This document shows, piece by piece, positions 31,143 to 38,886 of a stretch of 64,000 bases of DNA (position 1 is its first letter; each line of letters begins with the position of its first letter). Source of the stretch: Enterococcus alishanensis. GTDB lineage: Bacteria > Bacillota > Bacilli > Lactobacillales > Enterococcaceae. Under the pieces are notes generated by a model, which saw only the letters and a list, made by a program, of their open reading frames with translations, had not been told where the DNA came from and made no database searches. Both the position numbers and the translations under genes were made by a program. Location: the NCBI RefSeq assembly GCF_019218635.1, contig NZ_JAHUZB010000003.1, positions 372,001 to 436,000 of the forward strand, given 5' to 3'.

Positions 31143-31168
31143 TATACAAAACGCCTATGTTTTGTATA
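31143..31168 (+). promoter_or_regulatory. Inverted repeat in the leader of the first usp gene
   Basis: TATACAAAAC-GCCTAT-GTTTTGTATA has perfect 10-bp arms and lies 30 bp before the ATG. It is a probable operator or leader hairpin; no cognate regulator is identified. Confidence 0.5.
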
Positions 31169-31197
31169 AAATAAAGGAAAGAATAGGAGGGATCAAC

Positions 31198-31623
31198 ATG
31201 AGAGAAGTTTATCAAAAGATTTTGGTAGCCGTTGATGGATCCGAGCAGGCCCATAATGCTTTTTTGGAAGCGTTATCAGTAACCCGTAGAAATAGTGGAA
31301 AATTATTTCTTTTATCTGTAGCAGATACAAGTCATTTAGCTGGCGAGCCGTATGCTGTGAATTATGCGATGGATGCTGCAAAAAAAGCAGCTGATGGAGT
31401 AGTGGAAAATCTAAAAGAAAAAATTCCTGAGGATGTTGATTACACGATAATAGAAGCAGAAGGTAATCCGAAATTGAAGATCATTGAAGCTGCTGAAGAA
31501 TTGAAAATTGATTTAATTATGATGGGAACCACAGGAACCGGTACTTTTTCAAGGTTGTTAGTTGGGTCTACAACTTCCTATGTTGTCAACAATGCACCAT
31601 GTAATGTGATGGTGGTGCGATAA
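31198..31623 (+). CDS. Universal stress protein (UspA family)
   Basis: The 141-aa protein has the UspA fold: KILVAVDGSEQA (about residues 6-17), and the ATP-binding-type motif MGTTGTGTFSRLLVGSTTSYVVNNAPCNVMVVR at the end, with G-X2-G-X9-G-S spacing. UspA proteins help survive starvation and stress. GGAGGGATC fixes the start at 31198; the upstream frame to 31117 is not coding. A paralogue lies at 32243, on the other side of two minus-strand genes. Confidence 0.92.
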   Translation: MREVYQKILVAVDGSEQAHNAFLEALSVTRRNSGKLFLLSVADTSHLAGEPYAVNYAMDAAKKAADGVVENLKEKIPEDVDYTIIEAEGNPKLKIIEAAEELKIDLIMMGTTGTGTFSRLLVGSTTSYVVNNAPCNVMVVR

Positions 31624-31648
31624 AAAAAGTAAGCCAATTGACTTACTT
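31622..31648. terminator. Short bidirectional terminator
   Basis: AAGTAAG / CTTACTT arms with an A-run on the left and T-run on the right; on the minus strand it ends the SOS operon, on the plus strand the first usp gene. Confidence 0.7.
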
Positions 31649-31911
31649 TATACACCAGAATAACTTAAATTTTTAAAATCTTGCATCAACTGAGTCTGTC
31701 CGATGACACCATATTTTCGGACGATTCGTTGATGCTTTTTATTAGTGGTAAAGGCAACGGCAATGTGACTATCGATACTAACATCTGCTAGAAAGTTTAA
31801 AGAATGATGAGCAATCAAAAAGTCTTGTTGGTCGATTCGGAAATAAACCAAAGGTTGGCTATCGAAACGGATAATTTTTATTTTGGTAACAATTCCTTGA
31901 TAAGTTTTCAT
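31648..31911 (-). CDS. SOS-operon small protein B, unknown function
   Basis: The 87-aa protein is basic and mostly beta-strand-like (YQGIVTKIKIIRFDSQPLVYFRIDQQDFLIA), with no membrane segment. It is the second gene of an operon behind a LexA-controlled promoter, starting 11 bp after the first gene's stop. Pairs of small genes like these often follow umuC-type polymerases in Gram-positive mobile elements; here they are separate from the polymerase at 9391. A role in regulating translesion synthesis is inference only. Confidence 0.7.
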   Translation of the reverse strand: MKTYQGIVTKIKIIRFDSQPLVYFRIDQQDFLIAHHSLNFLADVSIDSHIAVAFTTNKKHQRIVRKYGVIGQTQLMQDFKNLSYSGV

Positions 31912-31922
31912 TCTTAAACCTC

Positions 31923-32141
31923 CTAACCATGAGTGCCTGTAAAAATCAATTCGCCATCTCTTCTTTCAAACTGAAAATAAATGATCTGTTGATCTACATG
32001 AACTGTGAAATAATCGCGCTTTTCTTGATCCATTTTGGCAGTAATATCACTTAAAATTAGGGGAAGCGCCGCATTTGTACCAACTAGAGAGTCATAGGTT
32101 TGATAAAATTTGTTAACTGAATCATTACTAAGCATAGACAT
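31923..32141 (-). CDS. SOS-operon small protein A, unknown function
   Basis: The 72-aa protein starts at the ATG at 32141 after GAGGTGAG; the in-frame extension to 32198 runs through the promoter. It is helical in the first half (NDSVNKFYQTYDSLV) and strand-rich in the second (YFTVHVDQQIIYFQFERRDG). It is the first gene behind a canonical LexA box, so it is expected to be induced by DNA damage. No family recognised with certainty. Confidence 0.75.
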   Translation of the reverse strand: MSMLSNDSVNKFYQTYDSLVGTNAALPLILSDITAKMDQEKRDYFTVHVDQQIIYFQFERRDGELIFTGTHG

Positions 32142-32159
32142 TTTTCTCACCTCATAAAT

Positions 32160-32188
32160 ATTATACGAACATTTGTTCTCTTTGTAAA
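32160..32188 (-). promoter_or_regulatory. SOS promoter with LexA/DinR box for the small-protein operon
   Basis: On the minus strand TTTACA (32188-32183), 17 bp, TATAAT (32165-32160). The spacer is filled by AGAACAAATGTTCG (32179-32166), the LexA consensus with one change. The layout is the same as for the polymerase promoter at 9344-9372. Confidence 0.88.
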
Positions 32189-32242
32189 GTGAAATCATTC
32201 AAAAAAAATGGTAGAATAAAATAAAAAAAAGGAGGACTCGCG

Positions 32243-32680
32243 ATGACTGATGAATATCGTAATATTTTAGTAGCAGTTGATGCTTCACCTCAGGCTAAAC
32301 AGGCTTTTGCTGAAGCCATTAATATCGCCAAACGTAATCATGGACGAATGACACTAATGACAGTGATAGATACAAGTAGTTTTCGAGGGACAACCGGAGC
32401 AAATTCAGTTGCATTACTTGATGAAGTGAGGCAACAAGCTCAAGAATTGATTCGTCAATTAGAAGCTGAGGTCAGTATAAAAGAAAGCCAAGTACCAATT
32501 TCTTCAAAAGTAATTGCTGGATCTCCCAAAAGAGAAATTGTTAGTTTGGCAAGTCAGATTAATGCAGATTTAATCGTGATGGGAGCGACTGGATTAGGAG
32601 CTATCTCACAAGTATTAGTAGGGTCAACGACAGCCTATGTGGTTAATCAAGCAAGTTGTAATGTCATGGTTATAAAATAA
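32243..32680 (+). CDS. Universal stress protein (UspA family)
   Basis: The 145-aa protein is a paralogue of the product at 31198: NILVAVDASPQAKQ at the start and MGATGLGAISQVLVGSTTAYVVNQASCNVMVIK at the end, i.e. the complete ATP-binding glycine-rich motif. AAGGAGG precedes the start. It has its own strong terminator. Confidence 0.92.
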   Translation: MTDEYRNILVAVDASPQAKQAFAEAINIAKRNHGRMTLMTVIDTSSFRGTTGANSVALLDEVRQQAQELIRQLEAEVSIKESQVPISSKVIAGSPKREIVSLASQINADLIVMGATGLGAISQVLVGSTTAYVVNQASCNVMVIK

Positions 32681-32686
32681 AATTTC

Positions 32687-32716
32687 AACGCTTTTCATAG
32701 TGAAAAGCGTTTTTTA
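32687..32716 (+). terminator. Terminator of the second usp gene
   Basis: AACGCTTTTCA / TGAAAAGCGTT (perfect 11 bp, 3-nt loop) with six T residues. Confidence 0.93.
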
Positions 32717-32769
32717 TATGTTAAAAATTGCTATAATAGTAAAAAATTGCTGAGAGGATCATAAAAATA

Positions 32770-33471
32770 ATGACACAAACGAAAATTGCAGTAGTTGAAG
32801 ATGAAAAGGATATACGTGAATTATTATTTGAAGAATTAACTAAGCAAGGCTATCAAGTTTTAACGGCAGAAGATGGCTGGCAAGCGGAAGAATTATTTAA
32901 AAATGAAAAAGAGTTGAGCTTAGTAATTTTAGATTTGATGATGCCTGGAAAAGATGGCATTAGCCTAATGCAAGAATTACGAAAGAATAACACGGTACCG
33001 ATCTTAATTTTATCAGCCAAAAATACAGAATTTGATAAAGTTGTTGGTTTAGAACATGGGGCAGATGATTATTTAACTAAACCTTTCTCGGTCTTTGAAT
33101 TACTGGCCCGTGTGAAGTCAATGCTTCGGCGCAATGATCAATATAACCATGTGGTAAATAGAGCAACTGATTCGAACGATTTAGGTTTTGAATTATTACC
33201 AGAAGCTTTCTCAATTCGAAAAAATCAACAGGAGATTCAATTAACAAAAAAGGAATTCGATTTATTACAGCTTTTTGTTGATCATCCAAAGAAAATATTT
33301 ACCAAATATCAATTGTATCAAGAGGTTTGGGATGACGAATTTCTGAATGATGACAATGTTTTAAATGTGACGATTCGACGCTTAAGAAAAAAAATCGAAG
33401 ACGATCCTTCAAATCCTAAATATGTTGTCACAGTGTGGGGGATCGGCTATAAGTTAGGAGATAGTCAATGA
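32770..33471 (+). CDS. OmpR-family response regulator
   Basis: The 233-aa protein has a receiver domain (acidic pocket EDEKD near residue 10, phospho-acceptor Asp in LDLMMPGKDG near 56, Lys in TKPFS near 106) and a C-terminal winged helix (about 135-230). It overlaps the kinase gene by 4 bp (ATGA). The pair is followed by an ABC transporter, which it probably controls, as in antimicrobial-peptide sensing modules. Confidence 0.92.
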   Translation: MTQTKIAVVEDEKDIRELLFEELTKQGYQVLTAEDGWQAEELFKNEKELSLVILDLMMPGKDGISLMQELRKNNTVPILILSAKNTEFDKVVGLEHGADDYLTKPFSVFELLARVKSMLRRNDQYNHVVNRATDSNDLGFELLPEAFSIRKNQQEIQLTKKEFDLLQLFVDHPKKIFTKYQLYQEVWDDEFLNDDNVLNVTIRRLRKKIEDDPSNPKYVVTVWGIGYKLGDSQ

Positions 33472-34397
33472 TTTTCTTACTACTCAGCGGAATTATTCTG
33501 CTAAGCTTAACTATTTATCTTTATCATAAGTTCTGGCAATTACAAAAAGATCTAAAAGCAGTAACTTTTGAGGTGAAAAATAGTCATGAGCATCCCAATC
33601 GTACACTTACCTATGGTTCTTCGAATAAAAATATTCAAGAACTTTTAAATAGTTTAAATATTTTTGTTGATGATCATCGCCAGTTCCAAAAAGAGTTTAA
33701 TCAATTAGATAGCGCTATAAAAAATACGACAACCAATCTTTCTCATGACTTAAAGACTCCTTTAACAGTTATTTCAGGCTATACGGAAGTGCTAAAATCT
33801 AATTTAGCAGAATTAGATCAAGGGGAAATTAGCCAAAAGCTTGATAAAATCGGTCGTCAAGCCGACAAACTGACTAAGACCATTAACGGTTATTTTGATT
33901 TAAATAAGTTACAAGCTGGAGAAATGAAGCTTACAACTGAAAAACTCGATTTGGTGGAGCTTTTACGTGAAGAAATTTTAAGCTATTATGAAAAAATTGA
34001 TTCTTTACAGTTGGAACTAGTGCTTGAACTTCCTGAGGAAACGATTTTTGTCTTAGGAGATAAATTGGCTTTTCATCGTATTTTTGGCAACTTAATTAGT
34101 AATGCCATAAAGTATGGGGAGGCGGGTCATTACTTGTCGATAAAAGTGTGGCAAACAACTGAACAGGTACTAGTAGAAGTCATGGATAAAGGCAAGGGAA
34201 TTATGGAAGAGAATCAAGAAAAAATTTTTGAACGAATGATTACTTTAGAAGATGCAACTGATAAGAATTACAGTGGTAGTGGCTTAGGGCTAGCTATTAC
34301 AAAGAAATTAGTTGAAAGCATGCAGGGGAAAATTACTGTGTATAGTCAACCTTATGTAAGAACCTCTTTTACTGTGAAATTTCCAAAAACACGATGA
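33468..34397 (+). CDS. Sensor histidine kinase
   Basis: The 309-aa kinase has one N-terminal membrane helix (about residues 2-19), no extracellular domain of note, a dimerisation helix with the phospho-accepting His in LSHDLKTPLTVISGY (about residue 96), the N box NLISNAIKYG (about 208), G1 DKGKGI and G2 GSGLGLAI. It resembles intramembrane-sensing-type kinases of peptide-antibiotic systems. Signal unknown. Confidence 0.92.
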   Translation: MIFLLLSGIILLSLTIYLYHKFWQLQKDLKAVTFEVKNSHEHPNRTLTYGSSNKNIQELLNSLNIFVDDHRQFQKEFNQLDSAIKNTTTNLSHDLKTPLTVISGYTEVLKSNLAELDQGEISQKLDKIGRQADKLTKTINGYFDLNKLQAGEMKLTTEKLDLVELLREEILSYYEKIDSLQLELVLELPEETIFVLGDKLAFHRIFGNLISNAIKYGEAGHYLSIKVWQTTEQVLVEVMDKGKGIMEENQEKIFERMITLEDATDKNYSGSGLGLAITKKLVESMQGKITVYSQPYVRTSFTVKFPKTR

Positions 34398-34491
34398 AAG
34401 GAACGTTTCAGAATAAAGTAAGAAATATGTCATAAGTTTCCAGCTTTATTTCGCTAAGATAGATTCAAGCAAGAGATGAGGGGGAAACAAA

Positions 34492-35412
34492 ATGAAACAA
34501 GCATTTCAAATTACTGAGCTTTCTTATACGATGAAACAACAAAAAATTTTAGATAATATTAGTCTAACTGTCGATCAAGGCACAATTTATGGATTTTTAG
34601 GTCCCAATGGCGCAGGAAAAACGACTTTAATGAAAATGTTACTAAATCTTTTACATCCAGATACTGGTAGCATTGAGGTATTAAATCAAGCAGTAAACGA
34701 AAAATCTTATGAATATCTACGTTACATCGGTAGTATTATTGAAATCCCGGTATTTTATGACAAATTAACGGTAGTTGAAAATCTAATGTTGCAGGCTGAA
34801 TATTTAGGTATCTATGACCAAAAGAAAATTGAGGAAAAACTAAAACTAGTCGATTTATATGCCGTTAAAGACAAAAGAGCGAAAGAACTTTCTTTAGGAA
34901 TGAAACAGCGTTTAGCTATCGCTAGAGCGTTAATTAATGAACCAGAGCTCTTAATTTTAGACGAACCAATCAACGGATTAGACCCTTTTGGAATTAAAGA
35001 AATTCGGGAGCTACTCTTACAAATCAATCGTGAATTTGGCACAACAATCTTTATTTCTAGTCATATTATTTCAGAAATTGAATCGCTGTGTGACGTAATC
35101 GGATTTATTGATCACGGTCGACTAGTAAAACAAATGAGTTTACAGGAAATTGCAGAAGAATCAAAAAAATATATTGAAATTCAGGTAGATCAGCTGGAAA
35201 AAACAGCCTCATTATTAGATGAAGAATTGGCCATTACTAATTTTAAAGTGATTGATGAGCAAACCATTCGAGTATACGATAGTCACATTACGCAGCAGCA
35301 CATCATGGAAACCTTAATTCATCACCAAGTTCAGCTTTTTAGTATTAAAGAACAAACAGGCGATTTGGAAGATTATTTTTTAAGATTAATGAATCAAGGG
35401 GAGAAAAAATGA
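34492..35412 (+). CDS. ABC transporter ATP-binding protein (peptide/lantibiotic-immunity type)
   Basis: The 306-aa ATPase has Walker A GPNGAGKTT (about residue 39), signature LSLGMKQRL (about 134), Walker B LLILDEP (about 155) and a C-terminal extension of about 90 residues usual in BcrA/LanF-type ATPases. It overlaps the permease gene by 4 bp. GAGGGGG precedes the start. Situated behind a two-component system, it probably removes or excludes a cell-envelope-active peptide (inference). Confidence 0.9.
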   Translation: MKQAFQITELSYTMKQQKILDNISLTVDQGTIYGFLGPNGAGKTTLMKMLLNLLHPDTGSIEVLNQAVNEKSYEYLRYIGSIIEIPVFYDKLTVVENLMLQAEYLGIYDQKKIEEKLKLVDLYAVKDKRAKELSLGMKQRLAIARALINEPELLILDEPINGLDPFGIKEIRELLLQINREFGTTIFISSHIISEIESLCDVIGFIDHGRLVKQMSLQEIAEESKKYIEIQVDQLEKTASLLDEELAITNFKVIDEQTIRVYDSHITQQHIMETLIHHQVQLFSIKEQTGDLEDYFLRLMNQGEKK

Positions 35413-36107
35413 TGCGATTAATGAGATTAGAATTAAAAAGAGTACCGCTAATGAAATATATTGTGGGGATTGCCATTACAACAATCGCTAGTTTTATCTT
35501 TATTGTCTCACCATTATTTTTCTTAGAGCCAAGTGAAATAAGTTTATTGTATCCAAATGGGGATTCATACCTAGAAATGAGTGGTATTTTCATTCGTTTG
35601 ATCTGTACGATTTTTGTAGGAATTTTAGTGGCGAATATTATTACAAAAGAATATGAACGAGGAACAATTGCAAATTTATTTTTATATCCGATTGCTAAAA
35701 AGAAGATTTTAATGAGTAAATTAAGCTTAGTTATTCTGCTAGCATTTATTCTTGATTTTGCTAGCCAAATTATTTTGACTTTTGCTATGACCATCTTCGT
35801 CAATCAAACACAATTTATAGATGGCACTGTAAGTAATCAAAAAATATTAGACTTTTTGATAGTTTCTGCTATTTTAATGGTTGCCACGATAGCGACAAGT
35901 ATGACTTGTTTATGGGTGGGCTTGAAGACCAAATCAAGTACAGCAACAATTGTCACAGCAGTTGTGATCGGCCTAGTGGTAAATGGTAATTTGGGATCGA
36001 CTGGCAATCGTCTATCTTCTAATGTCTTAGCGATGGTCATTTTTTCGCTGATTGGTTGTGGCATTGTTCTACTTAGTATTAAAAATGTTAATCGTGAAGC
36101 CGTCTAA
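35409..36107 (+). CDS. ABC-2-type permease (BcrB/LanE-like)
   Basis: The 232-aa protein has six predicted membrane helices and the NIITKEYERGTIANLF motif (about residue 77) typical of ABC-2 permeases in bacitracin- and lantibiotic-type exporters. ATGA overlap with the ATPase gene shows coupling. Cargo unknown. It ends at a large hairpin terminator. Confidence 0.85.
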   Translation: MMRLMRLELKRVPLMKYIVGIAITTIASFIFIVSPLFFLEPSEISLLYPNGDSYLEMSGIFIRLICTIFVGILVANIITKEYERGTIANLFLYPIAKKKILMSKLSLVILLAFILDFASQIILTFAMTIFVNQTQFIDGTVSNQKILDFLIVSAILMVATIATSMTCLWVGLKTKSSTATIVTAVVIGLVVNGNLGSTGNRLSSNVLAMVIFSLIGCGIVLLSIKNVNREAV

Positions 36108-36183
36108 AAAACGTTGATAAGGAATGCAGCCTCCATAAAAGAATTATCTTTTGGAGGCTGTATAACGTATCAACGTTTTTTTA
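36106..36183. terminator. Large two-tier bidirectional terminator
   Basis: Outer stem AAAAACGTTGATA / TATCAACGTTTTT (perfect 13 bp); inner arms GCAGCCTCCA and TGGAGGCTGT, with an AAAAGA/TCTTTT tip. It separates the ABC permease gene from convergent scrR. Confidence 0.9.
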
Positions 36184-37164
36184 GGTTGTTTTTCCTTGAA
36201 TTAATTTTACTGGTAAGGAATAATTTTGTTCTAATTCTTTTTCAGGATTTTCAATTCGTTGTAGCATTAAATCTACTAATAAATCTGCAAAATCACTCAT
36301 TGGTTGTGCGATCGTAGAAAGAACTGGGAAATAATTTTGAATAAATTTTGTTCCATCATAGCCGATAATTCTCATTTCCTCTGGAATTTTAATGGCTAAT
36401 TCTTGGCAGATATTATGGACTAAAATGGCAGTCAAATCGTCGGTACAAAAAATGCTATCAATTTCCTCTTGAGAAAGAATTTTTTTTATCTCAATATTTT
36501 TTAAGGCGCTAGATCGTGCTTTGGTATGAAATTGAAAAATTTGCGGTGCTAGATTTTTCTCTTCAATAAATTTTAAATAACCTTGTAAACGATCATTGGT
36601 AGGGGAATCTGATTCTTGTGAACCTGTTAAAATCGCAATGTTTCGTCCACCGTGCAAGTAAAGATTTTCCGTTGCTAAGTAGCCACCTTGAAAATTATCA
36701 CTACTAACAATTGGAATCCCAGCCGCTAAAAAGCGATCGAAAGAAACAATCGGCAATTCGATATTTTCATATTCTTGAATACCTAAATTATGCGCTCCAG
36801 CAATAATTCCGTCGACTTTATTTGCAGCCAACATGTTTAAATAATTACGCTCTTTTTCTTTATTATTTGCACTATCACATAAGATTGTCCTGTAGCCTAG
36901 CTCAAATAATTTTGATTCGATTTTTTCAACCAATTCGCCATAAAATGGATTTGCAACAGTTGGGAAAATGACGCCGATGAGTTGCGTATTTTTTCCTTGT
37001 AGAGAGCGGGCTAAAGAATTCGGCTGATAATTTAGCTCCTTCATGGCAACATTTACTTTATCAATTGTTTTTTTGCTGAGTGAGCCATAATTATTAATCA
37101 CGCGAGAAACTGTTGTCGGCGAAACACCGGCTTTTTTTGCTACGTCTGTTAATTTAATTGCCAT
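36181..37164 (-). CDS. scrR: LacI-family repressor of sucrose genes (ScrR)
   Basis: The 327-aa protein has an N-terminal LacI helix-turn-helix (IKLTDVAKKAGVSPTTVSRVINN, residues about 3-25), the hinge region NSLARSLQ and a periplasmic-binding-like effector domain. It is co-transcribed with scrB (9 bp apart) and faces the sucrose PTS gene; AACGTTTGACA elements overlap both -35 boxes of the divergent promoters and are the likely operators. AAGGAGTC precedes the start. Confidence 0.88.
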   Translation of the reverse strand: MAIKLTDVAKKAGVSPTTVSRVINNYGSLSKKTIDKVNVAMKELNYQPNSLARSLQGKNTQLIGVIFPTVANPFYGELVEKIESKLFELGYRTILCDSANNKEKERNYLNMLAANKVDGIIAGAHNLGIQEYENIELPIVSFDRFLAAGIPIVSSDNFQGGYLATENLYLHGGRNIAILTGSQESDSPTNDRLQGYLKFIEEKNLAPQIFQFHTKARSSALKNIEIKKILSQEEIDSIFCTDDLTAILVHNICQELAIKIPEEMRIIGYDGTKFIQNYFPVLSTIAQPMSDFADLLVDLMLQRIENPEKELEQNYSLPVKLIQGKTT

Positions 37165-37173
37165 AATGACTCC

Positions 37174-38658
37174 TTATTTCATTGAACGGAGTGTCCAAAA
37201 ATTTCCGGAAAAAGTTCCTTGTTTTGCTGATAACAACAAATCAGTTGTTGTTTGTGTTGGGAAAACACGAGCTGTCGCCACTTGTTTGCCACCATTTACA
37301 AAAATTTCAATCAAACTTGTATCAACGAATATCTGTAACTCCAGCGGACCTTTATCAATTGTAAAGCTCCGTTCTTGACCATATTCTTCAGCAAAAGGAA
37401 TACCAACTTTTTCACGATTTATGGTCATTGTACCATTTTGTGTGTCAAAAAGGAGGGTAAATCCATGTCCTGTTTCATCTGCAAATAAAGTTAATTCCCC
37501 TTGAGTTTGTTCGTTAATGACTAAATTCAGTTCATATTGTGATAAAACGTTTTTCTTTAAAAAAACTGCTTTGGAAGATAACGAACCAGCTAGAGGAGTA
37601 TTTTCTAATCTTAACTCTTTCATTTCGGCAACAGGTTTTTGTACAAGTTGCTGGTTTTCTACTGAAATTTCTTTAATCATACTTAAAACATGCGCCCAAC
37701 CATCTTGATCAGAAGGATAGGAAATCTCAGGTAATCCAACCCAGCTAACTGACAAAGCACGTCCATCAGGTGTATTAAAGGCTTGTGTTGCATAGACATC
37801 AAAACCTTCATCCAGGTTTTTCAAGTCACTCGTATTGGTTAATTGATTATTTTCACTATCAAATGCGTCAGCAATCACATAGGTATTTGGATAAATATTT
37901 TGATAATTTAGTTGCTCGTGATCAATTCCTTGTGGACAAAATAGCAATACTGCATGATCATCAGTAAAAATTAAATTGGGACACTCAATCATAAAACCCA
38001 TTTCTTTATCAGTAAAATTCAGCTCACCAAGTAGCTGCCAATTCATTAAATCATCAGAACGATAGGTTAGGATTTTACCATTTAAATCGGTATCTTGCGC
38101 CCCTAGCAAAATATAATAGCTTTCTTCATATAGAAAAATTTGCGGATCACGAAAATGGTCAGTATACCCAGGTTCTTGTAAAATCAAAGGCTGCTCAATT
38201 TTCTTGATTTGATTTTCTTGATTAAGCCAAGCACCCATTTGATAGCTTGAGCGTTGCCATTGATTATCACGAACATTACCGGTGTAGACTAAAAATAATT
38301 GATCATCGATCGCTATTCCAGAACCAGAATAAACCCCATGACTATCATATGAATTGTCAGGAACCAATGCTAAGTCTTCATTCTGCCAATCAACTAAATT
38401 ATCAGATGTCACATGATACCAAGATTTCAAACCATGAACTGGTCCCATCGGATAAGCTTGATAAAATAAATGCCATTTCCCATTAAAATAAGAGAAGCCG
38501 TTGGGATCATTTAATAAACCAGTGATTGGTTGAATATGATAATTTAAACGCCATTTTGATTGATGCACAGTCGTGGTTAATGTTTCTAAATAAGAATCTG
38601 ACCATTGTTGATAAGGTAAGTAACGTAAATCAGTGGTCCATTTTTTTATTAAATCCAT
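37174..38658 (-). CDS. scrB: Sucrose-6-phosphate hydrolase (GH32)
   Basis: The 494-aa GH32 enzyme shows the three conserved acidic motifs: LLNDPNG (nucleophile Asp, about residue 50), FRDPQIF (about 170) and ECPNLIF (acid/base Glu, about 220), followed by a C-terminal beta-sandwich. It splits sucrose 6-phosphate from the PTS into glucose 6-phosphate and fructose. AAAAGGAG lies before ATG 38658; the frame extends to 38709 without a site. First gene of scrB-scrR. Confidence 0.93.
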   Translation of the reverse strand: MDLIKKWTTDLRYLPYQQWSDSYLETLTTTVHQSKWRLNYHIQPITGLLNDPNGFSYFNGKWHLFYQAYPMGPVHGLKSWYHVTSDNLVDWQNEDLALVPDNSYDSHGVYSGSGIAIDDQLFLVYTGNVRDNQWQRSSYQMGAWLNQENQIKKIEQPLILQEPGYTDHFRDPQIFLYEESYYILLGAQDTDLNGKILTYRSDDLMNWQLLGELNFTDKEMGFMIECPNLIFTDDHAVLLFCPQGIDHEQLNYQNIYPNTYVIADAFDSENNQLTNTSDLKNLDEGFDVYATQAFNTPDGRALSVSWVGLPEISYPSDQDGWAHVLSMIKEISVENQQLVQKPVAEMKELRLENTPLAGSLSSKAVFLKKNVLSQYELNLVINEQTQGELTLFADETGHGFTLLFDTQNGTMTINREKVGIPFAEEYGQERSFTIDKGPLELQIFVDTSLIEIFVNGGKQVATARVFPTQTTTDLLLSAKQGTFSGNFWTLRSMK

Positions 38659-38696
38659 GATTTTTCTCCTTTTAAGTAAGCGTCTTCTTAATAGGT

Positions 38697-38725
38697 ATCT
38701 TAATTGCAAACTGCAAAAATGTCAA
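38697..38725 (-). promoter_or_regulatory. scrB-scrR promoter with overlapping ScrR operator
   Basis: On the minus strand TTGACA (38725-38720), 17 bp, TAAGAT (38702-38697); AACGTTTGACA covers the -35 box. Confidence 0.75.
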
Positions 38726-38811
38726 ACGTTAATCAATTTGAAATTCGTCTTCTAATCCTTTTAAACAAAGAATTTATAATTATTTTAATATTTTCATAAA
38801 ATATTTTTGAT

Positions 38812-38872
38812 AAACGTTTGACAATTATCTGAAAAAATGTAATACTCTGGTTAAGAAAAACGGTTTCATTTT
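38812..38872 (+). promoter_or_regulatory. scrA promoter, ScrR operator and cre-like site
   Basis: TTGACA (38818-38823), 16 bp, TAATAC (38840-38845), with AAACGTTTGACA covering the -35 box as on the scrB side. AGAAAAACGGTTTCA (about 38855-38869), just downstream, resembles a CcpA cre site with one or two mismatches. Confidence 0.7.
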
Positions 38873-38886
38873 AAGGAGGATAATAA

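Noticed and set aside
35345-36064. Two minus-strand ORFs of 152 and 75 aa inside the ABC permease
   Set aside because: Codon patterns follow the plus-strand permease with ABC motifs; antisense shadows.
36114-36317. 67-aa plus-strand ORF
   Set aside because: It runs through the two-tier terminator and antisense to scrR; not coding.
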